Source: Billgrantia campisalis
GTDB taxonomy: Bacteria > Pseudomonadota > Gammaproteobacteria > Pseudomonadales > Halomonadaceae
Assembly: GCF_022341425.1 (NCBI RefSeq)
Contig: NZ_JABFUC010000006.1
Coordinates: 124,001 to 188,000 of the forward strand
DNA length: 64,000 nt
Direction: 5' to 3'
Within the stretch, counting starts at the first letter, position 1, and the number at the start of each line of letters is the position of its first letter. The notes below the pieces were generated by a model, which saw nothing but the letters and a program-made list of their open reading frames with translations, did no database searches and was not told the origin of the DNA. Of the stretch, positions 1-9,662 are shown piece by piece. A program made the position numbers and the translations under genes.

Positions 1-2033
1 AGTGGGGCTTCGCGGTGATCGAGAACTCGCTGTGGCAGGCGGTGCCCGATTTCCATCGTGACCTGGACAGCCTGTTGCTGGAGACCGCCGGCGAGCGGCT
101 GCCACTGGACGCCGCCCCGCTGGTGTTCGCCTCCTGGATGGGCGGCGACCGCGATGGCAATCCCAACGTCACCGCGCGGGTGACCCGGGAGGTGCTGCTG
201 CTGGGGCGCTGGATGGCGGCGGACCTCTACTCCCGCGACCTGGACCAGCTCAAGGCCGAGCTCTCCATGTGGAAGGCCAACAGCGCCCTGCGTGCCGAAG
301 TGGGCGAAGTCGCCGAGCCTTATCGCGAGCTGCTCCGGCGCCTTGCCGCCCGGGTCGAGGCGACCCGTGACTGGGCCAAGGCGGAGCTCGATGGCAAGGG
401 CTACGAGGGTGGCCCGATCATCGAGACCCGCGACCAGCTCTATGCGCCGCTGCTGGCCTGCTATCGCTCGCTGTGCGATGTGGGCCTGGACACCATTGCC
501 AACGGTGCCCTGCTGGATACCCTGCGCCGGGTCGCAGTGTTTGGCGTGACCCTGACCAAGCTCGATATTCGCCAGGAGGCGAGCCGCCATGCGCTGGTCA
601 TGGAAGAGCTGACCGCGACCCTGGCGCTTGGCCAGTATCGTGACTGGAGCGAAGCGCAGCGCCAGGCCTTCCTGCTCGCCGAACTGGAGTCGCGTCGCCC
701 GCTGATCCCGCGCCGCTGGGAGTGTTCCGCCGAGACCCGCGAGGTGCTCGATACCTTCCGGGTGATCGCCAGCGAGCAGCCCGAGGCGCTGGGCACCTAC
801 GTCATCTCCATGGCCGCCCAGCCCTCCGACGTGTTGACCGTGGCGCTGCTGATGAAGGAGGTTGGCGGGGCGGTGACCCTGCCCATCGCGCCGCTGTTCG
901 AGACCCTGGACGACCTCAACCGCTCCGCCAGCGTCATCGATCGCCTGCTGGCGCTGCCCGGCTATCGCGTCCTGGCCGGCGACAGTCAGGAGGTCATGAT
1001 CGGCTACTCCGACTCGGCCAAGGATGCCGGCCAGCTGGCGGCCGCCTGGGCGCAGTACCGTGCCCAGGAGCAATTGGTCGAGGTGTGCCGCCAGCATGGC
1101 GTGGATCTGACCCTGTTCCACGGCCGCGGCGGGGCCGTTGGCCGCGGCGGCGGGCCGGCCCATGCGGCCATTCTCTCCCAGCCCCCGGGGTCGGTGAACG
1201 GCAGCCTGCGGGTGACCGAGCAGGGCGAGATGATTCGCTTCAAGTTCGGCCAGCCCGACATCGCCCTGCGCTCCATGGAGATCTATGCCTGTGCGGTGCT
1301 CGAGGCCACGCTGCTGCCGCCGCCGTCGCCGCAGCCGCACTGGCGGGAGGAGATGGACCGCCTGGCGGAGATCGCCCATCGCGGCTATGTCAGCGTGGTA
1401 CGGGAGAACCCCGACTTCGTGCCTTACTTCCGCGCGGTGACCCCGGAAGGGGCCTTGGGGCGGCTGCCGCTGGGCTCGCGGCCCACCAAGCGACGCCAGG
1501 ACGGCGGTGTGGAAACCCTCAGGGCGATTCCCTGGATCTTCGCCTGGACCCAGATCCGTCTGATGCTGCCGGCCTGGCTCGGCAGCGGCGAGGCCTTCGC
1601 CACGCGCATCGACGAGGAAGGCGGTCTAGAGGTGCTGCAGGAGATGCGCGACCAGTGGCCCTTCTTCGGCACCTATCTGGACATGCTCGAGATGCTGCTG
1701 GCCAAGGCCGATGTGGGCATCGCGACCTACTATGAGCGACGGCTGGTGGATGAGCCCGCCCTGAAGGCCCTGGGTGAGGAGCTGCGCGACCGCTGCGGCC
1801 GCCTGCAGTCGATGCTGCTGGCTATTCTCGACCAGCAGCAGTTGCTGGAGCAGATGCCGCTGATCCGCCAGGCCATCGAAGTGCGCAACCCCTATATCGA
1901 CCCGCTGCACGGCCTGCAGGCGGAGCTGCTGCAGCGCAACCGGGACGCCGATGGCGCCATCAGCGGCGAACTCACTCGTGCGCTGATGGTGACCATGGCG
2001 GGGATTGCCGCCGGGCTGCGCAATACGGGGTAG
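1..2033 (+). CDS. ppc: Phosphoenolpyruvate carboxylase, 5' end outside window
   Basis: PEP carboxylase makes oxaloacetate from phosphoenolpyruvate and bicarbonate, refilling the TCA cycle in the cytoplasm. The frame is open from base 3 and about 676 residues are visible; the family is usually near 880, so roughly 200 N-terminal residues lie upstream of the window. Signature stretches seen are SWMGGDRDGNPNVT near the start, GYSDSAKDAG, and the glycine-rich catalytic loop FHGRGGAVGRGGGP around base 1120, followed by the conserved C-terminal tail. A GTG at base 15 is internal and is not the start. Identification is secure. The gene is followed by a short spacer and a tandem repeat, then a convergent gene. 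Confidence 0.97.
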   Translation, partial: WGFAVIENSLWQAVPDFHRDLDSLLLETAGERLPLDAAPLVFASWMGGDRDGNPNVTARVTREVLLLGRWMAADLYSRDLDQLKAELSMWKANSALRAEVGEVAEPYRELLRRLAARVEATRDWAKAELDGKGYEGGPIIETRDQLYAPLLACYRSLCDVGLDTIANGALLDTLRRVAVFGVTLTKLDIRQEASRHALVMEELTATLALGQYRDWSEAQRQAFLLAELESRRPLIPRRWECSAETREVLDTFRVIASEQPEALGTYVISMAAQPSDVLTVALLMKEVGGAVTLPIAPLFETLDDLNRSASVIDRLLALPGYRVLAGDSQEVMIGYSDSAKDAGQLAAAWAQYRAQEQLVEVCRQHGVDLTLFHGRGGAVGRGGGPAHAAILSQPPGSVNGSLRVTEQGEMIRFKFGQPDIALRSMEIYACAVLEATLLPPPSPQPHWREEMDRLAEIAHRGYVSVVRENPDFVPYFRAVTPEGALGRLPLGSRPTKRRQDGGVETLRAIPWIFAWTQIRLMLPAWLGSGEAFATRIDEEGGLEVLQEMRDQWPFFGTYLDMLEMLLAKADVGIATYYERRLVDEPALKALGEELRDRCGRLQSMLLAILDQQQLLEQMPLIRQAIEVRNPYIDPLHGLQAELLQRNRDADGAISGELTRALMVTMAGIAAGLRNTG

Positions 2034-2153
2034 GCCCGGGCTTCGACCGGGAGGGGCAAGGAACAAGGGGCGAGGGGCAAGGAGCGAGGTTCGAGGAAAA
2101 CGTTGACCAGGCACATATTCGTGTCATAGCGCTGGCAGGGGTACGATCCTGCT

Positions 2154-2258
2154 CGAACCTCGAACCTCGAACCTCGAACCTCGAACCTCGAACCTCGAAC
2201 CTCGAACCTCGAACCTCGAACCTCGAACCTCGAACCTCGAACCTCGCACCTCGCACCT
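2154..2258. repeat. Heptanucleotide tandem repeat, 15 units
   Basis: Thirteen perfect copies of CGAACCT are followed by two CGCACCT variants, with no spacers. The array ends inside the stop codon of the minus-strand outer-membrane gene (stop at 2257-2259). The preceding spacer (2040-2100) holds imperfect purine-rich relatives such as GCGAGG and GGTTCGAGG, so the array may have grown from a degenerate seed. Confidence 0.95.
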
Positions 2259-2877
2259 AAAACGGAAAATGTATCGAGGCGGTGAGCAGATTCAAATGCG
2301 CCATGCTGGGCGCGTCGATCTCCTCGAACTCCAGGCGGCTGACCGCTCTGTTGAACTGCAGGCGGGCGCCGAACCCCTGGATGCGGGAAGTACCGGCCGT
2401 CGACATCTGGCGGCCGTCGCCGCGGCTCACTGGGTTCCCGGCCCAATCCGCGTAGCCGGTCTTCGCATAGAGGCCGAACTGCCCGAGACGCAGCCCGGCG
2501 ATCAGGCTGCCGCCGAGGCTGGTGGTGTTGAGGATGATGTTCTCACCAGCGTAGGAGCTGGGCACCTCGTCGCTGGCCCGATAGGTGATCTCGGCGCCCA
2601 GGTCGAGCCGGGGCAGGCTCAGCGGCCGGTAGCCGGCCACCACGCGAAATCCCGAGGTGAAGCCGTCGGGCGTACTGACGCTGTTGCCCTGCAGCAGCAG
2701 TCCGTTGTCGAGTGGCAGCATCTCGGCGTTGTCACCGGAATAGGCGGGGGCATCGAGTTCGCCCGGCTGTGCCAGGGTGTCCGCCAGCGTCGCGTCGGCG
2801 TCGTCGGCCAGCGCACTCGGTGCGGCAAAAGCCATTGTGACTGCCAAGGCGGCAGCGGCTGATAGTCCCGGTTTCAT
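2257..2877 (-). CDS. Putative outer-membrane beta-barrel protein
   Basis: This 206-residue protein has an N-terminal signal peptide ending near SALADDA, an acidic linker, then alternating amphipathic strands rich in Gly, aromatic and small residues (for example GFRVVAGYRPL, LGLYAKTGYADW-like segments). It ends in HFPF, and a terminal phenylalanine is the usual sorting signal for BAM-inserted barrels. The layout resembles small OmpA/OmpW-like barrels with about eight strands. No specific substrate can be assigned. It converges on ppc, and its stop codon overlaps the last bases of the heptanucleotide array. Confidence 0.72.
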   Translation of the reverse strand: MKPGLSAAAALAVTMAFAAPSALADDADATLADTLAQPGELDAPAYSGDNAEMLPLDNGLLLQGNSVSTPDGFTSGFRVVAGYRPLSLPRLDLGAEITYRASDEVPSSYAGENIILNTTSLGGSLIAGLRLGQFGLYAKTGYADWAGNPVSRGDGRQMSTAGTSRIQGFGARLQFNRAVSRLEFEEIDAPSMAHLNLLTASIHFPF

Positions 2878-2974
2878 CTCTCCTGACCTTGCGCAAGCGG
2901 CGGGCTGTGCACGGTCGTTGGCCCGCGCAAATCATCCCGTAAGGGTAGCAACGCAGGCCGGAGTCCGCCAGGCG

Positions 2975-3880
2975 CTAATGTAACCAGGGGTCGGCCGCTA
3001 GCCAGTCGTCGAGCTCGGCCAGCCGGGTCGCGGTCAGGCCGTGCCGGCGGGCAGCGTCCCGCAGCGGCCCGAGAATGGCCTCCCGCTCGGTGGGGCGGTC
3101 GGCGAGCACGTCCTGAAGCATGGAGGCGCGGTTGCCGGCGGTACCGGCCACGACCTTCCATACCCGCGCGTGCCAGCCCTCCTCGGGGGCGGGAATCCCC
3201 TCGGCGGCCATGATTGCCGCCACCTCGTCGATGACCGCTTCGACCAGGGGGCGGAAGGGGCGGTCGCGCAGCTGGCCGTTGCGGATGCGAAAGCGCGCCA
3301 CCAAGGGGTTGATGGCGGCATTGACGGCCAGTTTCTGCCACAGCCGGTGGCGGATGTCGGTGACCGCGAACGCCTTCAGGCCGGCGGCGCTCAGGGTGTC
3401 GGCCAGGGTACCGGCCAGCTCGGCGTGGCGTCCGTCCAGGGTGCCCACCAGGGTCTCGCCGTGGCCGGCATGGACGACCTGGGCATCGCTTTGGACATAG
3501 GCACCTTCGGTGGTGGTGGCGCAGAGCACCGGCCCCGGGTGGCGGGCGGCCAGCCGCGGCTGGCAGTCGAAGCCGTTCTGCCACAGCACCAGGGGGGTGT
3601 CGGCGGGCAGTCGAAGGGCGATGGCCTCATAGGCCGCCTCGGCGGCATAGGCCTTGGTGGTCAGGTGGATGACCCCGGGCGTGTCGCCAGGGAGGGCATC
3701 GAGACGGGCGACGGCCACCCGCCGGCTGCGAGACGCGCCGTCGGGGGTGATCAGGGTCTGCTCGACGGGCAGCGAGCGACGCCCGATCAGGGTCACCGTC
3801 GCCTGCTCGGCGAGGCGCAGTCCAACCAAGCGCCCCAAGGCCCCGGGGCCAAGGATCCAGTGGGCGGGAAGGTGGGTCAT
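2975..3880 (-). CDS. panE: 2-dehydropantoate 2-reductase (ketopantoate reductase)
   Basis: This enzyme reduces ketopantoate to pantoate with NADPH, in the cytosolic route to pantothenate and CoA. The 301-residue protein begins MTHLPAHWILGPGALGRLVG, which carries the N-terminal Rossmann GxGxxG dinucleotide loop. The C-terminal half contains the family pattern LWQKLAVNAAINPL, in which Lys and Asn contact substrate. The open frame extends upstream, but this ATG overlaps the stop codon of topB by four bases (ATGA), so it is the likely start and implies translational coupling. The pairing with topB is unusual; I see no functional link. Confidence 0.9.
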   Translation of the reverse strand: MTHLPAHWILGPGALGRLVGLRLAEQATVTLIGRRSLPVEQTLITPDGASRSRRVAVARLDALPGDTPGVIHLTTKAYAAEAAYEAIALRLPADTPLVLWQNGFDCQPRLAARHPGPVLCATTTEGAYVQSDAQVVHAGHGETLVGTLDGRHAELAGTLADTLSAAGLKAFAVTDIRHRLWQKLAVNAAINPLVARFRIRNGQLRDRPFRPLVEAVIDEVAAIMAAEGIPAPEEGWHARVWKVVAGTAGNRASMLQDVLADRPTEREAILGPLRDAARRHGLTATRLAELDDWLAADPWLH

Positions 3881-5817
3881 GTCGAGCTCCTGCGGCGCGG
3901 CGGACGGCGCCGCGTGCCGGCATTGCCGCCACGGCGGGATGTCGTCGATCGGCGCCGACGAGTTGCCTCGCCAGGCGGGGCGGTCTCTTCGCCCCGGGCG
4001 CTGGCCAGCGAATGGCGCAGCCGTTCGGCGTCGGCGCCGCTCAGCAGATGGCGCAGGTCCTCGATCAGCGCCGCCACGAAGGCGGTCGGGTCGTCGCCCT
4101 GTTCGGCAATGGCGGCCAGGCGCTGCTCCCACAGGGCGGTGCGTTCGGGGCGTGTCGCCGCCTCGGGCAGCGAGGCGATCAGCGCACTGCCCAGGCGCGT
4201 CGCCCGCAGCGTCTTGCCCTGTCTCACCAGGTAGCCGCGCTGCAGCAGCGTCTCGATGATCCCGGCCCGGGTCGCCTCGGTGCCCAGGCCATCGGAGTCG
4301 CGCAGGGTGCGTCGCACCGCCGGTTCGTCCACGTAGCGGGCGATGTTCATCATCGCCTTGATCAGGCTGGCGTCGGTGAAGGGCTCCGGGGGCCGGGTCT
4401 CGCGATCCTCCACCCCGGTCTGCTCGACCCGGCAGCGCTCGCCTTCGCTGAGCGGCGGCAGCGGCGGTGCCTCGTCGCGGGTGGTGAACAGCGGCTTCCA
4501 GCCGGGCGCGAGGATCTCCTGGCCCCGGGCCCGGAAGCGCTCACCCAGGATCATGAACTCGGCCTTCACCTCTCGGGTGACCAGCGGCGGGTAGAACTGG
4601 GCCAGGACGTTGCGCGCGATCAGCCGAAAGACGTCGGCCTCGGCTTTCTCCAGGCGTGACAGCTCCGCCGGCTTACCGGTGGGGGCGAGGGCGTGGTGGG
4701 CGCCCACCTGCTTGTCGTTCCAGGCTCGGGAGCGCAGGGAGAAGTCCGCGCCTGCCAGCCATTGTGCCAGGGTGGCGTCGGCCTGGCAGGCCCGTTCGAG
4801 GGTGGCGCGGGCGCTGCTCAGGTGGTCCTGGGGGAGGTAGCGGCAGTCCGAGCGCGGATAGGTGATCAGCTTATGACGTTCATAGAGGCGCTGGCAGATA
4901 TCCAGTACCGCCTTGGCGGAGAGCCCGAAGCGGCGGGCGGCATCCACCTGCAGCGCCGAGAGCGAGTAGGGCAGCGGAGCGGCCTGGCGCTTGTCGCGGC
5001 TCTCCAGCGCGGTCAGCTCGCCCTCGGCGCCGGGCAGGCGCTCGGCCAGCGCCGCGGCGGGCTCACGCGTCAGCAGTCGGCCCTGGTCATCCAGCGGGTG
5101 TTGCTCGCCGGGCTGCCACCAGGCGCGCAGCTGGCCATGGGGGACCGCCAGGTCGACCCATAGCGTGAAGAAGGGGCGGGGGATGAAATCGCGGATCTCG
5201 GCGTCGCGGCGCACCACCAGGCCCAGCACCGGGGTCTGCACCCGGCCCACCGAGAGCACCCCGTCGTGGCCCGCCTGGCGGCCGGTGAGTGTCCAGGCCC
5301 GGGTCAGATTGATGCCGTAGAGCCAGTCGGCCCGGGCCCGGGACTCCGCCGCCCGGTAGAGTGGCTGGTAGCGGGCATTGTCCTCGATACGCGCCAGGGC
5401 GCGCTGTACCGCCGGGCGGTTGAGATCGCTGATCAGCAGCCGCGATACTGGCCCTTTCCAGCCCAGATGCTCGATCACCTCCTGCACCAGCAGCTGGCCC
5501 TCGCGGTCCGGGTCGCCGGCGTGAACCACCTCGCCGGCCTGCTTGAGCAGCCGGCGAATCACCGCCAGCTGACCGCGCGCCTTGGGTCGCGGGGTGAGTT
5601 TCCACTGCGCGGGCAGGATCGGCAGATGGTCGAGCCGCCACTGTTTGTAGGCGGGGTCGTAGGCGTCCGGCGGCGCCTGCTCCAGCAGATGGCCAAGACA
5701 CCAGGTGATCACGGTGTCGCCCGCGTAGAGCGCGCCCTCGTCGCGGCGCACGCTGCCGGTCAGTCCCTCGGCGATGGCCCGGGCCAGGCTGGGTTTTTCG
5801 GCAATGATCAGGCGCAT
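3877..5817 (-). CDS. topB: DNA topoisomerase III
   Basis: TopB is a type IA topoisomerase that decatenates and unlinks DNA through a single-strand break. The 646-residue length matches E. coli TopB (about 650). The TOPRIM domain opens with MRLIIAEKPSLARAIAEGL and includes HAGDPDREGQLL for Mg binding. VGRVQTPVLGLVV lies in the central domain, and the active-site tyrosine sits in LITYPRSDCRYLP. The C-terminus ends in a basic Arg/Ser-rich tail instead of zinc fingers, as usual for TopB. It is the first gene of a coupled pair with panE and is divergent from the ABC1 kinase. Confidence 0.95.
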   Translation of the reverse strand: MRLIIAEKPSLARAIAEGLTGSVRRDEGALYAGDTVITWCLGHLLEQAPPDAYDPAYKQWRLDHLPILPAQWKLTPRPKARGQLAVIRRLLKQAGEVVHAGDPDREGQLLVQEVIEHLGWKGPVSRLLISDLNRPAVQRALARIEDNARYQPLYRAAESRARADWLYGINLTRAWTLTGRQAGHDGVLSVGRVQTPVLGLVVRRDAEIRDFIPRPFFTLWVDLAVPHGQLRAWWQPGEQHPLDDQGRLLTREPAAALAERLPGAEGELTALESRDKRQAAPLPYSLSALQVDAARRFGLSAKAVLDICQRLYERHKLITYPRSDCRYLPQDHLSSARATLERACQADATLAQWLAGADFSLRSRAWNDKQVGAHHALAPTGKPAELSRLEKAEADVFRLIARNVLAQFYPPLVTREVKAEFMILGERFRARGQEILAPGWKPLFTTRDEAPPLPPLSEGERCRVEQTGVEDRETRPPEPFTDASLIKAMMNIARYVDEPAVRRTLRDSDGLGTEATRAGIIETLLQRGYLVRQGKTLRATRLGSALIASLPEAATRPERTALWEQRLAAIAEQGDDPTAFVAALIEDLRHLLSGADAERLRHSLASARGEETAPPGEATRRRRSTTSRRGGNAGTRRRPPRRRSST

Positions 5818-5982
5818 GGCGGAGGTCGGCGGTTGTCGGTGTGGTGGACATTCTTCCAGTATTGCGGTGCCATGACCAGATGTCGGGATGCTTGTTGTTG
5901 TACAAAGTCTGTATCATTATGGAGGGCCTGCCGATACATACCGTCATTGAGCAGTGTGGCAAGTCAGGAGGAGGGCAGCGCA

Positions 5983-7230
5983 ATGCGTGAACGGGGGCGT
6001 ACCCGGCGCCTGCTGGGGCTGGGGGTGCGTACCGGCAGCGCCATGATCCGCACTCGCCTGGGGGGGCAGGCCGACTGGCGAGCGCTGGGCGAGGCGCTGT
6101 TCGACGGGCTCTCCGAGCTCAAGGGGCCGGCCATGAAGCTGGCCCAGATCATGGCTCAGTGGGACGATCTGCTGCCGCCGGACCTCGCCGATGAGCTTTC
6201 GCGCCTGCAGCGCCAGGCCGAACCCATGCCCTGGGAAGGCATTCGCCGCACCCTGATCGACCAGTACGGCGACCTGGATCGCCATTTTCGCGAGATCGAA
6301 CCGCGCCCCTTCGCCAGCGCCTCCATGGGGCAGGTGCACCGCGCCGTGACCCATGATGGCAATACCCTGGTGCTCAAGGTGCAGTACCCGGGCCTCGCCG
6401 AGGTGCTGGAGAGCGACCTGGCCCAGGTGCGGCGCATCATGCGCCTGGGGCGCTGGCTCAAGGTGCCCCAGGTGAGGCTGGACGCCCTGTTCGAGGAGCT
6501 CGCCGCCAGCCTGCGCGGTGAGCTGGATTATCACGCCGAGGCCGAGGCGCTGGCCCGCTACCGGGCCCGCTACGCGCATCTCGATTCGCTGGTGATCCCC
6601 GAGCCGCTGCCGTCCCTGTCCGGGCCGCGGGTGCTGGCCATGCGCTATGTGGCGGGGACCCCGCTGCGCGAGCTGGAGGATGCCGACGACGCCACCCGCC
6701 AGCGGCTGGCCACGACCCTGGCCGATTGGCTCACCGAGGAGCTGTTCACCCACCGCGAGCTGCACGCCGACCCCCACGCCGGCAATTTCGCCGCCGACGA
6801 CCACGGGCGGCTGGTGATCTACGACCTGGGAGCGGTGGTGCCCGTCCCCGAGTCGCGCCTGCGGGCCATGATGGCCCTGCTCGATGCCACCCTGGCGGGC
6901 GACCCCATGGCCATGGACGAGGCGCTGCTCGGACTGGGGGGGCGTCAGGGGCAGGGGGCACCGCTGGCGCTCTATCGCGAATCCGCCGAGGCGGTGGCGC
7001 CGCTGTTTGCCCCCGGGATTCAGGATTTCTCCGACGTGCGCGTGCATCGTCGCCTGCGCGACCTCACCCCCAAGGTCTGGGCGGCCATGGACCGACTGCA
7101 GCCGCCGGCAGATACCCTGCTGCTGTCGCGCACTCTGAACGGCCACTACTGGAACCTGGTGCGTCTGGGCGCGCGCCTGGACATGCATGCCCGCACCCAA
7201 CCGCTGCTGGCGTGGGCCCGAAGGCGCTGA
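5983..7230 (+). CDS. ABC1/AarF (UbiB-like) family atypical kinase
   Basis: This 415-residue protein belongs to the ABC1/ADCK/UbiB family of atypical kinase-like ATPases, often linked to ubiquinone or lipid metabolism. The KxGQ-type N-terminal motif appears as LKGPAMKLAQ (Ala replaces the usual Gly), the Ala-rich nucleotide loop as PFASASMGQVH, the ATP-binding Lys as LVLKVQYPG, the catalytic loop as LHADPHAGNF, and the metal-binding Asp as YDLGA. It lacks the C-terminal membrane helices of true UbiB, so it is a soluble paralogue rather than the Q-biosynthesis gene. ATG at 5983 is chosen because AGGAGGA lies 11 bases upstream; a longer open frame extends back into the divergent promoter region. 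Confidence 0.88.
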   Translation: MRERGRTRRLLGLGVRTGSAMIRTRLGGQADWRALGEALFDGLSELKGPAMKLAQIMAQWDDLLPPDLADELSRLQRQAEPMPWEGIRRTLIDQYGDLDRHFREIEPRPFASASMGQVHRAVTHDGNTLVLKVQYPGLAEVLESDLAQVRRIMRLGRWLKVPQVRLDALFEELAASLRGELDYHAEAEALARYRARYAHLDSLVIPEPLPSLSGPRVLAMRYVAGTPLRELEDADDATRQRLATTLADWLTEELFTHRELHADPHAGNFAADDHGRLVIYDLGAVVPVPESRLRAMMALLDATLAGDPMAMDEALLGLGGRQGQGAPLALYRESAEAVAPLFAPGIQDFSDVRVHRRLRDLTPKVWAAMDRLQPPADTLLLSRTLNGHYWNLVRLGARLDMHARTQPLLAWARRR

Positions 7231-7295
7231 GCGCGCCTGCCCAGAACGTTACCGGACTGTTAGACTGTGGCGTTTTCGGGTTTGCGGAGGCAGCG

Positions 7296-9110
7296 ATGCT
7301 GGCAGTATGGGTGGAACAGTTGCTGGGCTTTGCCTCGGGGGCCCTGGAGGCGATCCGCGAAGATGAGCACTATCCGGCGCTGATGGCCTGGGCGCGGGAC
7401 GAGGGCGCCGCACAGCTGGGCAATAACCTGCCCCTGGCCCAGGCGCTGGCGCCGGAGCTGTGGTCCCAGACGCCGCTGGAGCGTGCCGGCTTCGCCTGCG
7501 AGCCGCTGGCGCGTCCCGGGCGTAACGAGCCCTGCTGGTGCGATTCCGGTCGCAAGACCAAGCATTGCTGCGGCGCGGTGACCCTGCCCGGTGAGGTTCC
7601 CAGCCACCTGATGTGGATGCTGTCGCTGCGCGACTGGAAGGGGCCGACCCTCAAGGCGGCGCTGGAGAGCGGCCGGGCACCGGCCCAGGCGCTGCTGGAG
7701 GCGGGGCTGATCGCCGCCGAGACCGGTCAGCGCGGGCGCGCCCAGCAGATTCTCGAGTCGCTGTTCCAGCGCGCCGACTGGTCGCGCCTGCCGTCCCAGG
7801 CGGAGCCGGCCTTCGAGCTGCTGATCGACCTCTATCAGGAGCGCGGTTTCACTCGCAAGCGCGCCGACCTGCTCGACGAAGTGCTCGAGCGTGGCCCGCT
7901 GTTTCTGCGCGGCGTGGCCCTCGAGCGACTCTGCCTGATGCACCTCGACAGCGATGACCTGGACAGCGCCCGGGCCGCCTTCGTGCGGGCCCAGCAGGCG
8001 CTCCCCGACTCGCCGACCCTGGCCTATATCGAGGCCATGCTGCTGCTTCACGAAGGCCACGAACAGGAGGCCGGTGAGCGGGCGCGCTTCTGGTTTCGTC
8101 GCCTGTCCCGCCAGGGCGAGCTGGACCCGGACCAGCTGCAGTTCCTCGCCGACCTGGCCGAGAACCCCGGCGCCACCCTGGCCGACCAGCTGCTCAACGC
8201 CGAGGAGGACCTGGCCGAGCCCCTGGCCGCCCTGCAGGCGCTGCTCGCCGAGCTGCCCCCGGCCCCCGGCCTGGATGTCCGCCATACGCCGGAAGGCGAG
8301 CTGGAGTATCACAGCACGGCCCGTGAGGACACCCTGTTTGCCGCCTTTCAGGTGCACTTCGAGGCCGCCGTGGACGAGGAGAGCGCCCTGGGCTTCGAGG
8401 CCGACCCCTGGCTTCAGGCGGGCACTTGGCTGCGCGAGCTCTGCGCGCATCCCGAATGGCTCGATTCGCCGCGGGTCGTGCAGTCGCTGGCGCTGGCACT
8501 GACCAGCCGCTTCGGCAGCCTGCCGTGGATGTCGCCGAGTCTGTTCGAGCCGCTGGCCGATCGGCTGGAGCGCTGGCTGATGCGCATTCGCGGCGAGGGC
8601 GAGGGCCCCTTCCTGTGGGACAGCGCGGACAACGCGGTGCTGCTGCGCACCGGGCTGGCGCTGGTGGTGGGGATGGAGCGCGGCGCCCGGGAGCGCTCGC
8701 GGCGGCTGGCCGAGCGGCTGCTCTCGCTGGACGATCAGGACAGCCTGGGCCTGCAGGAACTGGTGCTCGACCAGCTGCTGCGCGAAGGTCGCGACCAGGA
8801 GGCCCTGGCCATGACCGAAGCCTATCTCGATCAGGCGCCGGTGCTGGGCATGCTCATGGGCCGTGCCCTGGCCCTCTATCGCCTGGAGCGTTACGACGAG
8901 GCGGCGGCGGTGCTGGGGCAGGTGGCGCGTCACAACGCCCATGCTCTGGCCATGCTGTGCGCCGAGAACCCCCGTCCGGTGGCCGCCGCGCAGGATGTCG
9001 TCGCCGAGCCTGGCTCCCGTGCCGAAGCCTGGCAGTATCGCACCCTGATGCGCGACCAGTGGCGCGCCACGCCCGGCGCGCTGGCCTGGCTGCACGAGCA
9101 TCTGGAGTGA
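7296..9110 (+). CDS. SEC-C metal-binding and TPR-like repeat protein
   Basis: The 604-residue protein has a SEC-C zinc motif (CWCDSGRKTKHCC, about residues 79-92), the C-x-C-x8-CC metal site found at the end of SecA and in stand-alone proteins. The rest is helical with TPR-like repeats, for example the segments around GQRGRAQQILESLF and LDSARAAFVRAQQALPDSP, and a C-terminal EALAMTEAYLDQAP repeat. No enzymatic motif is seen, so a scaffold or chaperone-adaptor role is plausible but unproven. ATG at 7296 has GCGGAGG 5-6 bases upstream. It follows the ABC1 kinase by 65 bases in the same direction. Confidence 0.75.
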   Translation: MLAVWVEQLLGFASGALEAIREDEHYPALMAWARDEGAAQLGNNLPLAQALAPELWSQTPLERAGFACEPLARPGRNEPCWCDSGRKTKHCCGAVTLPGEVPSHLMWMLSLRDWKGPTLKAALESGRAPAQALLEAGLIAAETGQRGRAQQILESLFQRADWSRLPSQAEPAFELLIDLYQERGFTRKRADLLDEVLERGPLFLRGVALERLCLMHLDSDDLDSARAAFVRAQQALPDSPTLAYIEAMLLLHEGHEQEAGERARFWFRRLSRQGELDPDQLQFLADLAENPGATLADQLLNAEEDLAEPLAALQALLAELPPAPGLDVRHTPEGELEYHSTAREDTLFAAFQVHFEAAVDEESALGFEADPWLQAGTWLRELCAHPEWLDSPRVVQSLALALTSRFGSLPWMSPSLFEPLADRLERWLMRIRGEGEGPFLWDSADNAVLLRTGLALVVGMERGARERSRRLAERLLSLDDQDSLGLQELVLDQLLREGRDQEALAMTEAYLDQAPVLGMLMGRALALYRLERYDEAAAVLGQVARHNAHALAMLCAENPRPVAAAQDVVAEPGSRAEAWQYRTLMRDQWRATPGALAWLHEHLE

Positions 9111-9187
9111 GTCGGCATCGCCTGTAAGGTGAGAGGCGCTTTCTCGACAGTACATTTGAAGACTTACTGATCGAGAGGTGGCATGTC

Positions 9188-9631
9188 ATGAAACGCACGT
9201 CTTGGATGGCGGCAATGGTCATGGTGCTCGGCCTGGCTTGGGCCCTGGAGACGGTCGCCGAGGAGCGCATCTTTACACGCGACGGCTTGGCCATCGGTGG
9301 TACGGACCCGGTGGCCTACTTCACCCAAGGTCAGCCGGTGCAGGGGTCGCCGGACTATCGACTGGAATGGCGCAATGCCACCTGGAAGTTCGCATCAGCC
9401 GAGCATCGTGATCGGTTCGAGGCGAATCCCGAGGCCTACGCCCCCCAGTACGGCGGCTGGTGCGCCTGGGCGGCGGCTCGTGGTGAGGCCGCCGCGACCA
9501 TTCCTGAGGCATGGAAGATCGTCGATGACAAGCTCTATCTGAACTTCAATCACCGTATCCAGCGGCGCTGGGAGGCCAACATTCCCGCCTATATCGAGGC
9601 CGCCGATGAGCGCTGGCCGAATATCTTCTAG
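9188..9631 (+). CDS. Exported YHS-domain protein
   Basis: The 147-residue protein has a signal peptide (MKRTSWMAAMVMVLGLAWAL) and then a YHS-type domain with GGTDPVAYF, FASAEHRDRFEANPEAYAPQYGGWCAW. YHS domains occur in metal-handling proteins, and this stand-alone periplasmic form (about 150 residues, ending after a conserved Trp-rich tail) is common in marine proteobacteria with no fixed role. Only one Cys is visible, so a classic metal site is not obvious. Two in-frame ATGs are possible; 9188 fits the signal peptide best. Confidence 0.8.
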   Translation: MKRTSWMAAMVMVLGLAWALETVAEERIFTRDGLAIGGTDPVAYFTQGQPVQGSPDYRLEWRNATWKFASAEHRDRFEANPEAYAPQYGGWCAWAAARGEAAATIPEAWKIVDDKLYLNFNHRIQRRWEANIPAYIEAADERWPNIF

Positions 9632-9662
9632 ATATATCTTCTAGATAGGGTGGCGCTGTCCG

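Noticed and set aside
2154..2258. CRISPR array
   Set aside because: Units are 7 bases and contiguous with no spacers.
1892..2446. Minus-strand open frame through the heptamer array encoding repeats of RGSRFEV
   Set aside because: It is an artefact of a repeat without stops, overlaps ppc and the outer-membrane gene, and has no ribosome-binding site.
5266..5982. In-frame N-terminal extension of the ABC1-like kinase
   Set aside because: It overlaps topB on the other strand, and a strong AGGAGGA site supports ATG 5983.
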